Origin: Croceivirga sp.
GTDB taxonomy: Bacteria; Bacteroidota; Bacteroidia; Flavobacteriales; Flavobacteriaceae
Assembly (NCBI GenBank): GCA_028281025.1
Contig: JANQKR010000029.1
Location: 62,001-126,000 of the forward strand
Direction: 5' to 3'
Length of the DNA stretch: 64,000 nt
Shown here: positions 45,404 to 54,317 of the stretch, piece by piece
Numbering within the stretch: position 1 is the first letter of the stretch
Layout of the letters: the number at the start of each line of letters is the position of its first letter
Position numbers and translations under genes: made by a program
The notes under the pieces: generated by a model
Database searches by the model: none
Told to the model about the DNA's origin: nothing
The model's input: the letters and a program-made list of their open reading frames with translations, nothing else

Positions 45404-47614
45404 TTAACCCTTTATGGGTTGCTTTAAGAGTTGTGCGGGCTTCTTTGGCCTATCCCTGAGTTTTTCAATGACAAAGTCCGTCATTTTACGATAGAGGTGC
45501 TTCCGTGTATTGCCCCCATAAATGCCATGGTTTTTATCCGGGTAAATTGCCCATTCAAACTGCTTGTCGGCCTGGATCAGGGCTTCCGCCATTCGCATTG
45601 TATTTTGTAGATGAACATTGTCATCACCAGAGCCATGTACCAATAAATAGTCGCCTTTTAACAACTCCGGATAATTGAATGGGGATTCGTTGTCATAGCC
45701 CCCCGGATTTTCCTGCGGAGTCCTTAAAAAACGTTCCGTGTAGATGGTATCATAAAACCGCCAGCTTGTGACAGGGGCAACGGCAATGGCCATTTCAAAA
45801 ACATCGTTTCCCTTTAAAAGGGAGTTGGTACTCATATGCCCCCCGAAACTCCAGCCCCAAATACCTGTTCTTTCCTCATCAATATAGGGCAATGCGCTCA
45901 ATTCCTTTGCCACCGCAATCTGGTCCTCCGTTTCATATTTGACCAAATTAAGATAGGTGGACTTTTTAAAATCCCTTCCCTTAAAACCGGTTCCCCGGCC
46001 ATCAACACACGCAACGATAACACCTTGGGAGGCCAGCATTTGGTGCCAATAGTCATTGCTCCCCATCCATCGATTGGCCACCTGTTGCGAACCAGGGCCG
46101 CTGTATTGATACAACAACAAGGGGTATTTTTTGGAGGGGTCAAAATCCGCAGGTTTAAGGGTCCACATATTTAACTCATTGCCATTTATTGTAATCGTGG
46201 AGAATTCCTTAGGGACCATTTCATAATCGCCAAGCTTTGCAAGCAAGGAGGTATTGTCCTTGATGTTTTTTAGTTTTTTTCCATCCTTGGCCCTATTGAG
46301 TGTAAATTCATAAGGGGTTTCCGAATTGGAAAATGTATTGATATAGTACGTATAATCGGAACTGAAATCGGCTGAATTGGTTCCTTCCTTTGCGCTCAAC
46401 CTTCTTTTGTTCTTCCCCGAAATTGATATACTGTACACATCCCTGTTAATGGAACCATTCTCCACGGACTGGTAATAAACCCTATCATTTTTCCGGTCAT
46501 ATCCGTAGTAATTGGTCACTTCCCACGAACCTTGGGTAATTTGGTTGGCCAACCCACCATCTTTATTGTACAGATACAGGTGGTTATAGCCGTCTTTTTC
46601 ACTGGTCCAGATAAAACCATCATCGGCCAAAAAAGTAAGGTTATCATGGATATCCACATAAGCTTCATCCTTTTCCTCCAGTAAAACCGCCACCGAATTG
46701 TCCTTGGCGCTGACCTTGTGCAACTTTAAATGGTTCTGATGCCGGTTAATGGTTTGAACACTCAAGTAATCGGGATTGTTCATCCATTGGATTCTTGGAA
46801 TATAGTAGGCATCGCCCAAGTCAATATTGGATAGTTCACCCGTAGCAATATCGTATAGATGTAAACTTACCTTGGCATTTTCTTCCCCCGCCTTTGGATA
46901 TTTGAACTCGTATTGGGCAGGATACAGATCGGTCCCATAGACATCCATGGAAAATTGGGGGACATTGGTTTCATCAAAACGGATGAAAGCTATTTTTGTG
47001 CCATTGCTGTTCCATTCAAAAGCTTGGACAAAAGCAAACTCCTCCTCATAGACCCAATCCGTAATTCCATTGATGATACGTCCATAAACCCCATCCTGGG
47101 TGATTTGTTTGGTTTCACCGGAGACCAAATCCATGAGGTACAGATTATTTTCGAATGCATAAACCACTTTGGAACCATCGGGGGACAGTTCCGGCTCCTG
47201 GATTTTGTTTTCCGATATTTTTTTTATCGATTTGGAACCAATATCATAAACGTAATAGATGCCCAACCTGGAACGGCGAAAAATGGGCTCTATCGCTGTC
47301 GCCAAGAGCATCTTTGATTCATCATTACTGAACTCATACGAGGTGAAATACGGAACATTATCCGAAGAGGAAACTATGGTTTCCACCTTTTCCAGGGTTT
47401 TGTAATCATATTTGTCAATGGAACTCCTTCGGGGATTTCCATCAAAATTGAGTACGGTGTACTGCTTGCCATTTTTCATGGAACGGAGTACATCCATTCC
47501 CTGTGTCCTAAACCCACCGCTCCAAATATCCTGGAGGGTGATTTTATTTTTTTGGGCTAAGACAATTGTAAAAGATGATAAAACGAATATCAGTGGGAGC
47601 GCTATTTTTCGCAT
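45404..47614 (-). CDS. Dipeptidyl-peptidase IV family serine peptidase (S9B)
   Basis: This 736-residue periplasmic peptidase removes N-terminal dipeptides, usually after Pro or Ala. It has a signal peptide (ending IVLAQ), a DPP-IV beta-propeller over most of the length including the Glu motif DWVYEEEFA, and a C-terminal alpha/beta hydrolase with GWSFGG (Ser589), GSGDDNVH (Asp664) and KNHG (His696). It is followed by the peptide transporter gene. A peptide-feeding function is inferred from the pair. Confidence 0.95.
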   Translation of the reverse strand: MRKIALPLIFVLSSFTIVLAQKNKITLQDIWSGGFRTQGMDVLRSMKNGKQYTVLNFDGNPRRSSIDKYDYKTLEKVETIVSSSDNVPYFTSYEFSNDESKMLLATAIEPIFRRSRLGIYYVYDIGSKSIKKISENKIQEPELSPDGSKVVYAFENNLYLMDLVSGETKQITQDGVYGRIINGITDWVYEEEFAFVQAFEWNSNGTKIAFIRFDETNVPQFSMDVYGTDLYPAQYEFKYPKAGEENAKVSLHLYDIATGELSNIDLGDAYYIPRIQWMNNPDYLSVQTINRHQNHLKLHKVSAKDNSVAVLLEEKDEAYVDIHDNLTFLADDGFIWTSEKDGYNHLYLYNKDGGLANQITQGSWEVTNYYGYDRKNDRVYYQSVENGSINRDVYSISISGKNKRRLSAKEGTNSADFSSDYTYYINTFSNSETPYEFTLNRAKDGKKLKNIKDNTSLLAKLGDYEMVPKEFSTITINGNELNMWTLKPADFDPSKKYPLLLYQYSGPGSQQVANRWMGSNDYWHQMLASQGVIVACVDGRGTGFKGRDFKKSTYLNLVKYETEDQIAVAKELSALPYIDEERTGIWGWSFGGHMSTNSLLKGNDVFEMAIAVAPVTSWRFYDTIYTERFLRTPQENPGGYDNESPFNYPELLKGDYLLVHGSGDDNVHLQNTMRMAEALIQADKQFEWAIYPDKNHGIYGGNTRKHLYRKMTDFVIEKLRDRPKKPAQLLKQPIKG

Positions 47615-47785
47615 AGGTGTTTACTGCTTAAAAACGTTCAAGTATACTAATAATTTGTTGAACCCATTTGCCCCTTGTTGACCAAACCGGTTCCTGAATG
47701 TCCTAAATATAAGGATTGATACCCTCATAGTACAAGAACTAAAGCAAAAACAGTAAAATGTATCTTTGCTGTTTTAAAGATACCC

Positions 47786-49084
47786 ATGCAAAAAACCGTA
47801 GAAGGTTTCTCCAAATTATCCAAGGAGGAAAAGATAGATTGGATTGCCCATAATTGCACCACCAATCCAGAGCGGACAAAAACAACCCTGGCACAATACT
47901 GGAACCACGATAGGGAACTTCAAAAAACCCATGATGAGTTTATTGAAAATACGCTTACCAATTACTATTTGCCTTTTGCGGTAGCCCCAAATTTCCTGCT
48001 CAATGGAAAGGTGTTTACGATCCCCATGATTATTGAAGAGAGCTCCGTTGTGGCTGCCGCCAGTAAGGCGGCAAAGTTTTGGTTGACCCGTGGTGGGTTC
48101 AAAACTACAATACTGGGAACCGAAAAAGTGGGCCAGGTACATTTTATCCATCACGGTAAAAAAAATACCTTAATCGATTTCATCAAGGAAATAACCCCAA
48201 AATTTTACGAAGGGACGGAAACCATTACCCGTAACATGAAAAAGCGGGGCGGGGGCATTACGGCCATCTCCTTAAGGGACAAAACCGAAGGTTTACAAGG
48301 ATACTACCAATTGCACTGCACCTTTGAAACCTTGGATGCCATGGGGGCGAACTTCATCAATTCCTGTTTGGAACAATTTGCCAAAACCTTAAAGGAAGAG
48401 GCAGCAAAAAGAGCATTGGAACTTGAGGTCATCATGAGCATATTGAGCAATTACGTCCCCAATTGTTTGGTCCGTGCGGAGGTTTCCTGTCCAATAAGCA
48501 CCGCTAAAGGTGACACAACGGTTTCTGCCGACTTTGCCAAGCGTTTTGTCCAGGCGGTTGCCATTGCCAAATCCGAACCCTTTAGGGCCGTTACGCACAA
48601 TAAAGGAATTATGAATGGGATTGACGCGGTTGTCCTGGCCACCGGAAATGATTTTAGGGCGGTAGAAGCGGGTGTACATGCTTTTGCAGCCAAGGATGGC
48701 CGTTATTCCAGCCTTACCCATGCAGAAATCAAGGACGGCCAGTTTACTTTTTGGATTGAGGTTCCATTGGCACTTGGCACCGTAGGTGGCCTAACTACGC
48801 TACATCCCCTGGTAAAATTGGCTTTGGAAATCCTCCAAAACCCATCTGCGAAGGAATTGATGCAAATCACTGCCGTAGCTGGACTGGCCCAAAATTTTGC
48901 TGCATTGCGCTCTTTGGTCACCACGGGAATCCAAAAGGGCCATATGAAAATGCATTTGTTGAATATGTTAAATCAACTTGGGGCCTCCGAACAGGAAAAA
49001 AGACAACTGGTGGACTATTTTAAGGAACGTACCGTGAGCAATGCTTCGGTAAAAGAAGGCTTGGAATTGATTCGGAAACAATAA
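47786..49084 (+). CDS. mvaA: Hydroxymethylglutaryl-CoA reductase, class II
   Basis: This 432-residue class II HMG-CoA reductase interconverts HMG-CoA and mevalonate. Catalytic residues by comparison with the Pseudomonas mevalonii enzyme are Glu84/85 (IIEESSVVAAAS), Lys273 (HNKGIMNG), Asp289 (ATGNDFR) and His386 (GIQKGHMKMH). Pipelines often label it degradative, but next to a mevalonate-pathway-type GHMP kinase in a flavobacterium it is more likely biosynthetic. A TATCTTTG -7 element lies at 47761-47768. The stop overlaps the kinase start (TAATG). Confidence 0.94.
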   Translation: MQKTVEGFSKLSKEEKIDWIAHNCTTNPERTKTTLAQYWNHDRELQKTHDEFIENTLTNYYLPFAVAPNFLLNGKVFTIPMIIEESSVVAAASKAAKFWLTRGGFKTTILGTEKVGQVHFIHHGKKNTLIDFIKEITPKFYEGTETITRNMKKRGGGITAISLRDKTEGLQGYYQLHCTFETLDAMGANFINSCLEQFAKTLKEEAAKRALELEVIMSILSNYVPNCLVRAEVSCPISTAKGDTTVSADFAKRFVQAVAIAKSEPFRAVTHNKGIMNGIDAVVLATGNDFRAVEAGVHAFAAKDGRYSSLTHAEIKDGQFTFWIEVPLALGTVGGLTTLHPLVKLALEILQNPSAKELMQITAVAGLAQNFAALRSLVTTGIQKGHMKMHLLNMLNQLGASEQEKRQLVDYFKERTVSNASVKEGLELIRKQ

Positions 49085-49992
49085 TGGAAACGACCTATTA
49101 CAGCAACGGCAAATTGTTGCTTTCCGCTGAATATGCTGTCTTGGATGGCGCTTTGGCATTGGCGGTTCCTACAACATATGGACAATCACTGGAAATCATG
49201 CCTTCGGATTCCGCAACTTTGGAATGGCAAAGCCTGGAACAACACAACAACGTCTGGTTCAACGCTACATTCGACACCAAAACCTTTGACATCCATTCTT
49301 GTTCCGATTCGGAATTGGCGGAAACCTTAAAACGGATTTTGACCCAGGCCAGGGAACTGAATCCAAAATTCATTGCCGAATCCAAAGGGCACAGAGCCAT
49401 TTCCAAACTTGCCTTCCCCAGAAATTGGGGATTGGGTTCCTCATCCACGCTACTGAACAATATTGCCCAATGGGCTTCCGTAGATCCTTATACCCTGCTC
49501 AAGCGTACTTTTGGTGGAAGTGGGTACGATATCGCCTGTGCGCAACACAACACCCCTATCCTGTATCAACTTGTTGACAAAAAACCCATTATCGAAGAAG
49601 TGGTTTTCCAGCCCTCTTTTCAAAGCCAACTGTATTTTGTCCATCTCAATCAAAAACAGGACAGCAGGGCAGCCATAGCCAATTACCGAAAGCAGGATTT
49701 TGATACGTTCACCTTGGTCACCGATCTTACTGGTATTACAAGGGAACTTTTCCATGCCACTACGTTGGCCGATTTTGAGTCGCTTTTAACGGTACATGAG
49801 GCCATCCTATCCAAAGTCCTAAAAATAGCCCCCATAAAGGAGCGGCTTTTTTCGGATTATTACGGGGCCATTAAAAGTCTTGGTGGTTGGGGTGGTGACT
49901 TTGTCCTTGCCACGGGAAATGAAAAAACCCCCAGCTATTTTAAAGCCAGGGGTTTTACTACTGTAGTTCCGTATTCGGATATGGTGCTTTAA
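49084..49992 (+). CDS. GYDIA family GHMP kinase
   Basis: This 302-residue GHMP-superfamily small-molecule kinase has the ATP loop WGLGSSST at 115-122 and the defining GGSGYDIA at 144-151, then a C-terminal GGWGGDFVLATG glycine loop. Its start overlaps the HMG-CoA reductase stop. That coupling and the fold suggest mevalonate or phosphomevalonate as substrate, but I cannot confirm the step. It is convergent with the foldase gene, with 4 bp shared. Confidence 0.9.
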   Translation: METTYYSNGKLLLSAEYAVLDGALALAVPTTYGQSLEIMPSDSATLEWQSLEQHNNVWFNATFDTKTFDIHSCSDSELAETLKRILTQARELNPKFIAESKGHRAISKLAFPRNWGLGSSSTLLNNIAQWASVDPYTLLKRTFGGSGYDIACAQHNTPILYQLVDKKPIIEEVVFQPSFQSQLYFVHLNQKQDSRAAIANYRKQDFDTFTLVTDLTGITRELFHATTLADFESLLTVHEAILSKVLKIAPIKERLFSDYYGAIKSLGGWGGDFVLATGNEKTPSYFKARGFTTVVPYSDMVL

Positions 49993-52109
49993 TAAAAGGT
50001 TGCCCTATTATCCTCGATTTCCGCACTTTCTTTGAGTGCATTGTACACACCGGTATTGACCGCGTTTCGTTTTTGATTGGTAAGTGTATTGGCAAACGTG
50101 CTGAAGTTAGGCAAGGAAGCCCCTTCTTCCTTTTTGGTTACTTTGACCATAAAAAGTCCTGTTTCCCCTTTGATCACTTCGGAGGTTTCACCTTCTGCAA
50201 GGCCAAATGCCCTTCCTACGACCAAAGCTTCCCTACCGGCCCCTGGAATGGTAGGGGATTTTCTTGTCACGGCAGTGGCATTTGAAGTGCTTACGCCATG
50301 ATTGGTCGCAAAATCCTCCAGTGTGGTCACCGTGGTGTTGGACATTATCTGTGCGGCCTTCTTCTCCTTTCGGATTTTTGGCAGTGCCTGTGCCGATGCA
50401 TCTTCTACGGACATCGTACCTTCCTTGTACTTCTTGGTCAATTGTACTACGGCATAACCATTCGTTAAATCAAATCGCTTAATGTTCCCAACCTTGGTAT
50501 CTTCATTGAAGGCCCATTGCACGATACTTCTTTGGGAATCCAAGCCCGGAAGGTTTTCATCCATTTCCTTGATCTTGTTCACGGGACGCACCACCAAATC
50601 ACTTTCTTTTGCAATATCGGAATATGCTTCAGCTTCGGCATCGGAAACTGACATTTCGAATTTGGTGGCATCCGTAAACAAGGCATTGACGGTCTCTTCG
50701 GAAGGCTGGATTTCCCTTGATAAGGTAGCGACCTGAAGGATATCCTGCTTATCATCCACCCTTATGATATGAAACCCAAATTCCGTTTCTACCAGACCTA
50801 TGGATCCCACCGCATTTCCAAAACAAAAATCATTGAATGCATCGGCCATAATCCCTTCCTGAAAATATCCCAAATCCCCACCTCTAGGGGCAGAAGGCCC
50901 GTCAGAATTGTCCCTTGCCAGTGCAGTAAAATCGGCATCCGTTTTTTGGGCCTCTGCCAAAATCCTGTTTGCTTCCCTTTCTGCTTCTTCCTTGGTCCTC
51001 TTGATTTCCGGGTTGGCCCGTGTGGCCCCCTCATAAGCAAAAAGAATATGACTTGCCTTTACCGAACCTTGGGGTTTTCTTGCCATTATCCTTGACACCC
51101 TAAAAAAGTCACCATCCCTGTACGGTCCATAAACCTCGCCATCCGCCAAATTGAAAATGCTGTCCACAGCAACGGCGGGAAGGTCCTTTTTGGCCTTATA
51201 GATGGTATCGAACTTGGTATCGGAATTCCTATCCAGAAAAGCGGTCATGTCCTGGGTATTTCGAAAACCGGGAATGGTATCCGTGGTGTTGCGTTCTTGG
51301 ATGTACTCGACCGTGTCCTGCAGTAATTTAACGATATCGTCCTTTACCGCATTTTCATCCTCTGCGGAAGCAGCCTCTTCAAAAAACACAAAACGGATAT
51401 CCCTTGCCTTCTCCTGTTTAAAATCTTCCTCATTTTCCTTGATGTAGGCGGCTATTTCATCTTTGGACACCTGTATGGTGCTGTCCGGAATGGAAGTATA
51501 GGGAACCCGTACAAACTGCAAATCCACTTTATCATTGGCCAACTTATAGTCAAATTCCCCTTCGGATAGTGTAGCTCCCGATCCCGCTTTTATCAAATTG
51601 AAATAGATTTGCTCCTTGGCGGACTGCATGATCTGTTTTTCAATTTCCAACCAGTTGTCATACAACAAAGGATTTGTTTCCCTCCAATCTGCAATGGCCG
51701 CCTTAAAAACCTCTGGGTTAAAGATTCCATTTTCGTCTTGAAAAGAAGGGTCCTGGGCGTAACCTGTATTTTTTATGAAGTCCACGATCTGATCGCTCTC
51801 CACATCAATGCCCAGCTTATCAAATTGCTGATTTAGAATGGCATTCCTGATTTCTTGGTCATATACGCGGTTTACCAACTGGGTCGATGAAAAACTGGGT
51901 CCAAATTGGCGCTGGGCCTGTTCCAATTTTCGGGTAAAGTCCTCCCGGGATATCGGTTCCCCATTGACCTCCGCTATGGTTGAGCCAATTTTTCCCCCGG
52001 CAAAATCATTTCCTGTAAACACCCCGGAAATCACAAATGCGAACAACGCCATACCTATGATAAGGATCAATACCGTGGTACGCTTCCTAATATTTTCTAA
52101 AATAGCCAT
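49989..52109 (-). CDS. SurA/PpiD-type peptidyl-prolyl isomerase, membrane-anchored
   Basis: This 706-residue folding factor for exported proteins has one N-terminal helix (VLILIIGMALFAFVISGVF) that anchors it, as in PpiD. A SurA-like helical domain with EVNGEPISREDFTRKLEQ follows, then a parvulin domain near residues 345-460 (VKASHILFAYEG, GGDLGYFQEG, TEFGFHIIRV), and then a further C-terminal parvulin-like region. It probably helps outer-membrane and secreted proteins fold. It lies 108 bp downstream of the CNNM gene on the same strand. Confidence 0.92.
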   Translation of the reverse strand: MAILENIRKRTTVLILIIGMALFAFVISGVFTGNDFAGGKIGSTIAEVNGEPISREDFTRKLEQAQRQFGPSFSSTQLVNRVYDQEIRNAILNQQFDKLGIDVESDQIVDFIKNTGYAQDPSFQDENGIFNPEVFKAAIADWRETNPLLYDNWLEIEKQIMQSAKEQIYFNLIKAGSGATLSEGEFDYKLANDKVDLQFVRVPYTSIPDSTIQVSKDEIAAYIKENEEDFKQEKARDIRFVFFEEAASAEDENAVKDDIVKLLQDTVEYIQERNTTDTIPGFRNTQDMTAFLDRNSDTKFDTIYKAKKDLPAVAVDSIFNLADGEVYGPYRDGDFFRVSRIMARKPQGSVKASHILFAYEGATRANPEIKRTKEEAEREANRILAEAQKTDADFTALARDNSDGPSAPRGGDLGYFQEGIMADAFNDFCFGNAVGSIGLVETEFGFHIIRVDDKQDILQVATLSREIQPSEETVNALFTDATKFEMSVSDAEAEAYSDIAKESDLVVRPVNKIKEMDENLPGLDSQRSIVQWAFNEDTKVGNIKRFDLTNGYAVVQLTKKYKEGTMSVEDASAQALPKIRKEKKAAQIMSNTTVTTLEDFATNHGVSTSNATAVTRKSPTIPGAGREALVVGRAFGLAEGETSEVIKGETGLFMVKVTKKEEGASLPNFSTFANTLTNQKRNAVNTGVYNALKESAEIEDNRATFY

Positions 52110-52217
52110 CTACCTGCTTCTTTTCGTTGATTTTAGTGGGCGAAAATACCATTTTCTTTTCAAATGGGAAAGCCAAAAAGACTTCCATGGAAACCGTACA
52201 AAGGTTTTATGAAACTA

Positions 52218-53513
52218 TTAATCCTCTTCCAGGAAATGGACTTCCACCAGGTCTATTTTGTTGTTGGAAACCTCCAAAATTTTAAAGAAGTGATTTTCTG
52301 TCTTGATTTCCTCATCCTGTTCGGGAATCTCCTCCGTGATATTGGTAATAAGTCCGCCCAAGGTTTCATACTCTTCACTTTCGGGAAGTTCCAGTTTGTA
52401 GTTTTCATTGATATAGTCAACTTCCAATCGGGCAGAAAACCGGAAGGTCCGTTCACTTAGGTGTTCTTCGATCAAATCGGTTGAATCGTGCTCGTCCTCA
52501 ATCTCGCCGAAGAGCTCTTCCACAATGTCCTCAACCGTCATTACTCCGGAAGTACCGCCATATTCGTCCAAAACCACCGCCATACTCTTCCTTTTCTTGG
52601 TAAGGACGTTTAAGATATCGTGGATCAACATGGTCTCTGGGACAAATTCCACCGGTCTTAGGATATGCTTTATGGTCTTGGGCATTTTAAAAAGTTCATA
52701 GGAATGTACATATCCTATAATTTCATCAACCGTATCCTTGAAAACCAAAATTTTGGAATACCCGGTCTCTATGAACAGTTTGCTTAAGGTCTTGGTGGTT
52801 TCATGCAGTTCTATGGCCATGATTTCCGTACGTGGCACCATAACCTCCCTGGCCTTTACTTCTGAAAACTCCAAAGCATTCTGGAACAGTTGTATTTCGG
52901 AATCGACCTCATCCTCTTCCTCCACAGTCTCCATTTGTTCCGTAATATAGTCCCCCAGCTCCAATTTGGTAAAGGCCAGTTGTACCTCATCCCCATCGGT
53001 CTTAAAAAAAGTCTTTAGAATGAAATCCGAAATTTTAATGACCATCCAGGACAGGAAGGAAAACAGGACATAAAAAATATAGGCGGGGAGGGCCAATACC
53101 TTTAAAAGGGTATTGGAATAGATCTGAAAAAGGACTTTGGGCAGAAACTCTGCGGTAATCAGAATAATGAATGTGGAAATCACCGTTTTTGATACCAGAC
53201 GGAAATCCGTAAGCAGGACATTAAAAAGATTTGATTTGGTGGGCAATACGGTTTGGAACCAGTCCATGAGCACATCCCCCATAAACAGTCCATAGACCAC
53301 CAATGCAATATTGTTTCCAATGAGCATGGTGGCAATAAACTTGGATGGTTTTTCCGTAATCCAGGCCAAAACCTTGGCCAAAAAGCCCTCTTGTTTTTTC
53401 TCCAGTTCTATATGGATACGATTGGCCGAAACAAAGGCAATCTCCATTCCCGAAAAAAAAGCGGAGAAAAATAACGAAACAATTATGACAACGTAAGCCG
53501 AGTCCACGATCAA
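52218..53513 (-). CDS. CNNM/CBS domain protein (hemolysin family, CorC type)
   Basis: This 431-residue protein has an N-terminal DUF21/CNNM membrane domain (four helices), two CBS domains (VMVPRTEIMAI and VLDEYGGTSGVMTVEDI) and a CorC_HlyC C-terminal domain. Relatives handle Mg2+ or other divalent ions. The hemolysin name is historical. The start appears to be TTG 53513, whose bases overlap the TGA stop of the small gene upstream, giving translational coupling; GTG 53507 is an alternative. GldE has the same architecture, but the context here is the lptC operon. Confidence 0.88.
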   Translation of the reverse strand: MIVDSAYVVIIVSLFFSAFFSGMEIAFVSANRIHIELEKKQEGFLAKVLAWITEKPSKFIATMLIGNNIALVVYGLFMGDVLMDWFQTVLPTKSNLFNVLLTDFRLVSKTVISTFIILITAEFLPKVLFQIYSNTLLKVLALPAYIFYVLFSFLSWMVIKISDFILKTFFKTDGDEVQLAFTKLELGDYITEQMETVEEEDEVDSEIQLFQNALEFSEVKAREVMVPRTEIMAIELHETTKTLSKLFIETGYSKILVFKDTVDEIIGYVHSYELFKMPKTIKHILRPVEFVPETMLIHDILNVLTKKRKSMAVVLDEYGGTSGVMTVEDIVEELFGEIEDEHDSTDLIEEHLSERTFRFSARLEVDYINENYKLELPESEEYETLGGLITNITEEIPEQDEEIKTENHFFKILEVSNNKIDLVEVHFLEED

Positions 53514-53716
53514 CCCTGTTCCCGTTCCTTCTTTCTAGCCTCGAATTTTTTAAAATACCGCCTTCGGAAGAAAAAATTAAATCCCGTTACGACGGCCAAA
53601 AAAATAAAAATATAGGCCCTGTTCCTGTCGGTTTCCCAAAAATTGAATGCCATGTAAACGGAGAGCAGGGAAACTATCAAATTTATGTAGATGGTATACT
53701 TTAAAAATCCTTTCAT
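53510..53716 (-). CDS. Small two-helix membrane protein in the lptC operon
   Basis: This 68-residue protein has two hydrophobic segments (TIYINLIVSLLSVYMAF and YIFIFLAVVTGFNFFF) and a strongly basic C-terminus (RRRYFKKFEARKKER). I know no function for it. Its ATG overlaps the lptC stop (ATGA) and its TGA overlaps the TTG of the next gene, so three genes are translationally linked. The basic tail is predicted to face the cytoplasm. Confidence 0.83.
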   Translation of the reverse strand: MKGFLKYTIYINLIVSLLSVYMAFNFWETDRNRAYIFIFLAVVTGFNFFFRRRYFKKFEARKKEREQG

Positions 53717-54315
53717 TCTTCTTCTTTTATAGTCATTAATCCAAAGGTTTTATGGGCACTGAAAAAGGTAAACTCCCGGTTAAAGTCCATTCCCTGTCCA
53801 TCCATTACGGTCCCATCTTCCGGATTGGTATATGTAAATTCCGCTTCGGTAAAAATCCATTTGTTCTTGCGGTCCCAATACAATTGGGGCGTTTCGAGCT
53901 TTTTACCATCGTGGCTCTCTATGACCACATTGCCCTGCAAATCTATGACATTGGTTTGTGAATAGATAATTCCGTAGTCCGCCTTAACGACACTTTTTTG
54001 GTTTTTTTCATCGAAAAAATCCACTTGTAATCCGTTGGGAAAAACCTTGTATTTAAAGCTTTGGTTGTCATAATCCTCATTCAGGGGGCTTTTCAATATG
54101 GCAATGACCCTACTTGTTGCCGAGTCTTGGGTGGACATCTCTTTTTGTGTCTCGGTATAGGTTAGCGTAAAATTGGTGGCCACACCCTGTGGATAGTTCT
54201 TCTTAAGGGCTTCCTGCCCCACGCGTTTATAGCCATCCCCACATCCCCAAAAAAGGATTGCCACAATTATGGTTGTGGCAATCCGCTTTATATCATATGC
54301 TGTTTTGTGTTTCAC
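53713..54315 (-). CDS. lptC: LPS export protein LptC
   Basis: LptC (200 residues) is the bitopic protein that passes LPS from the LptBFG ATPase to LptA. The N-terminal hydrophobic segment (IATTIIVAILFWGCG) looks like a lipoprotein or membrane anchor. The rest shows the LptC/OstA-type strand repeats (ADYGIIYSQTNVIDLQGNVVIESHDG). The start is GTG 54315, three bases after the stop of the TPR gene. The gene order TPR-lptC-small membrane-CNNM is tightly packed. Confidence 0.85.
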   Translation of the reverse strand: MKHKTAYDIKRIATTIIVAILFWGCGDGYKRVGQEALKKNYPQGVATNFTLTYTETQKEMSTQDSATSRVIAILKSPLNEDYDNQSFKYKVFPNGLQVDFFDEKNQKSVVKADYGIIYSQTNVIDLQGNVVIESHDGKKLETPQLYWDRKNKWIFTEAEFTYTNPEDGTVMDGQGMDFNREFTFFSAHKTFGLMTIKEEE

Positions 54316-54317
54316 CC

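Noticed and set aside
49924-49956. Terminator-like hairpin (AAAACCCC / GGGGTTTT)
   Set aside because: It lies inside the GHMP kinase coding sequence, about 36 bp before its stop. The A/T flanks are part of codons and the stem is interrupted, so I do not call it a terminator.
52218-53513. CNNM/CBS protein as GldE
   Set aside because: The domain layout fits, but gene context (lptC operon rather than other gld genes) does not single out GldE. A paralogue is equally likely.
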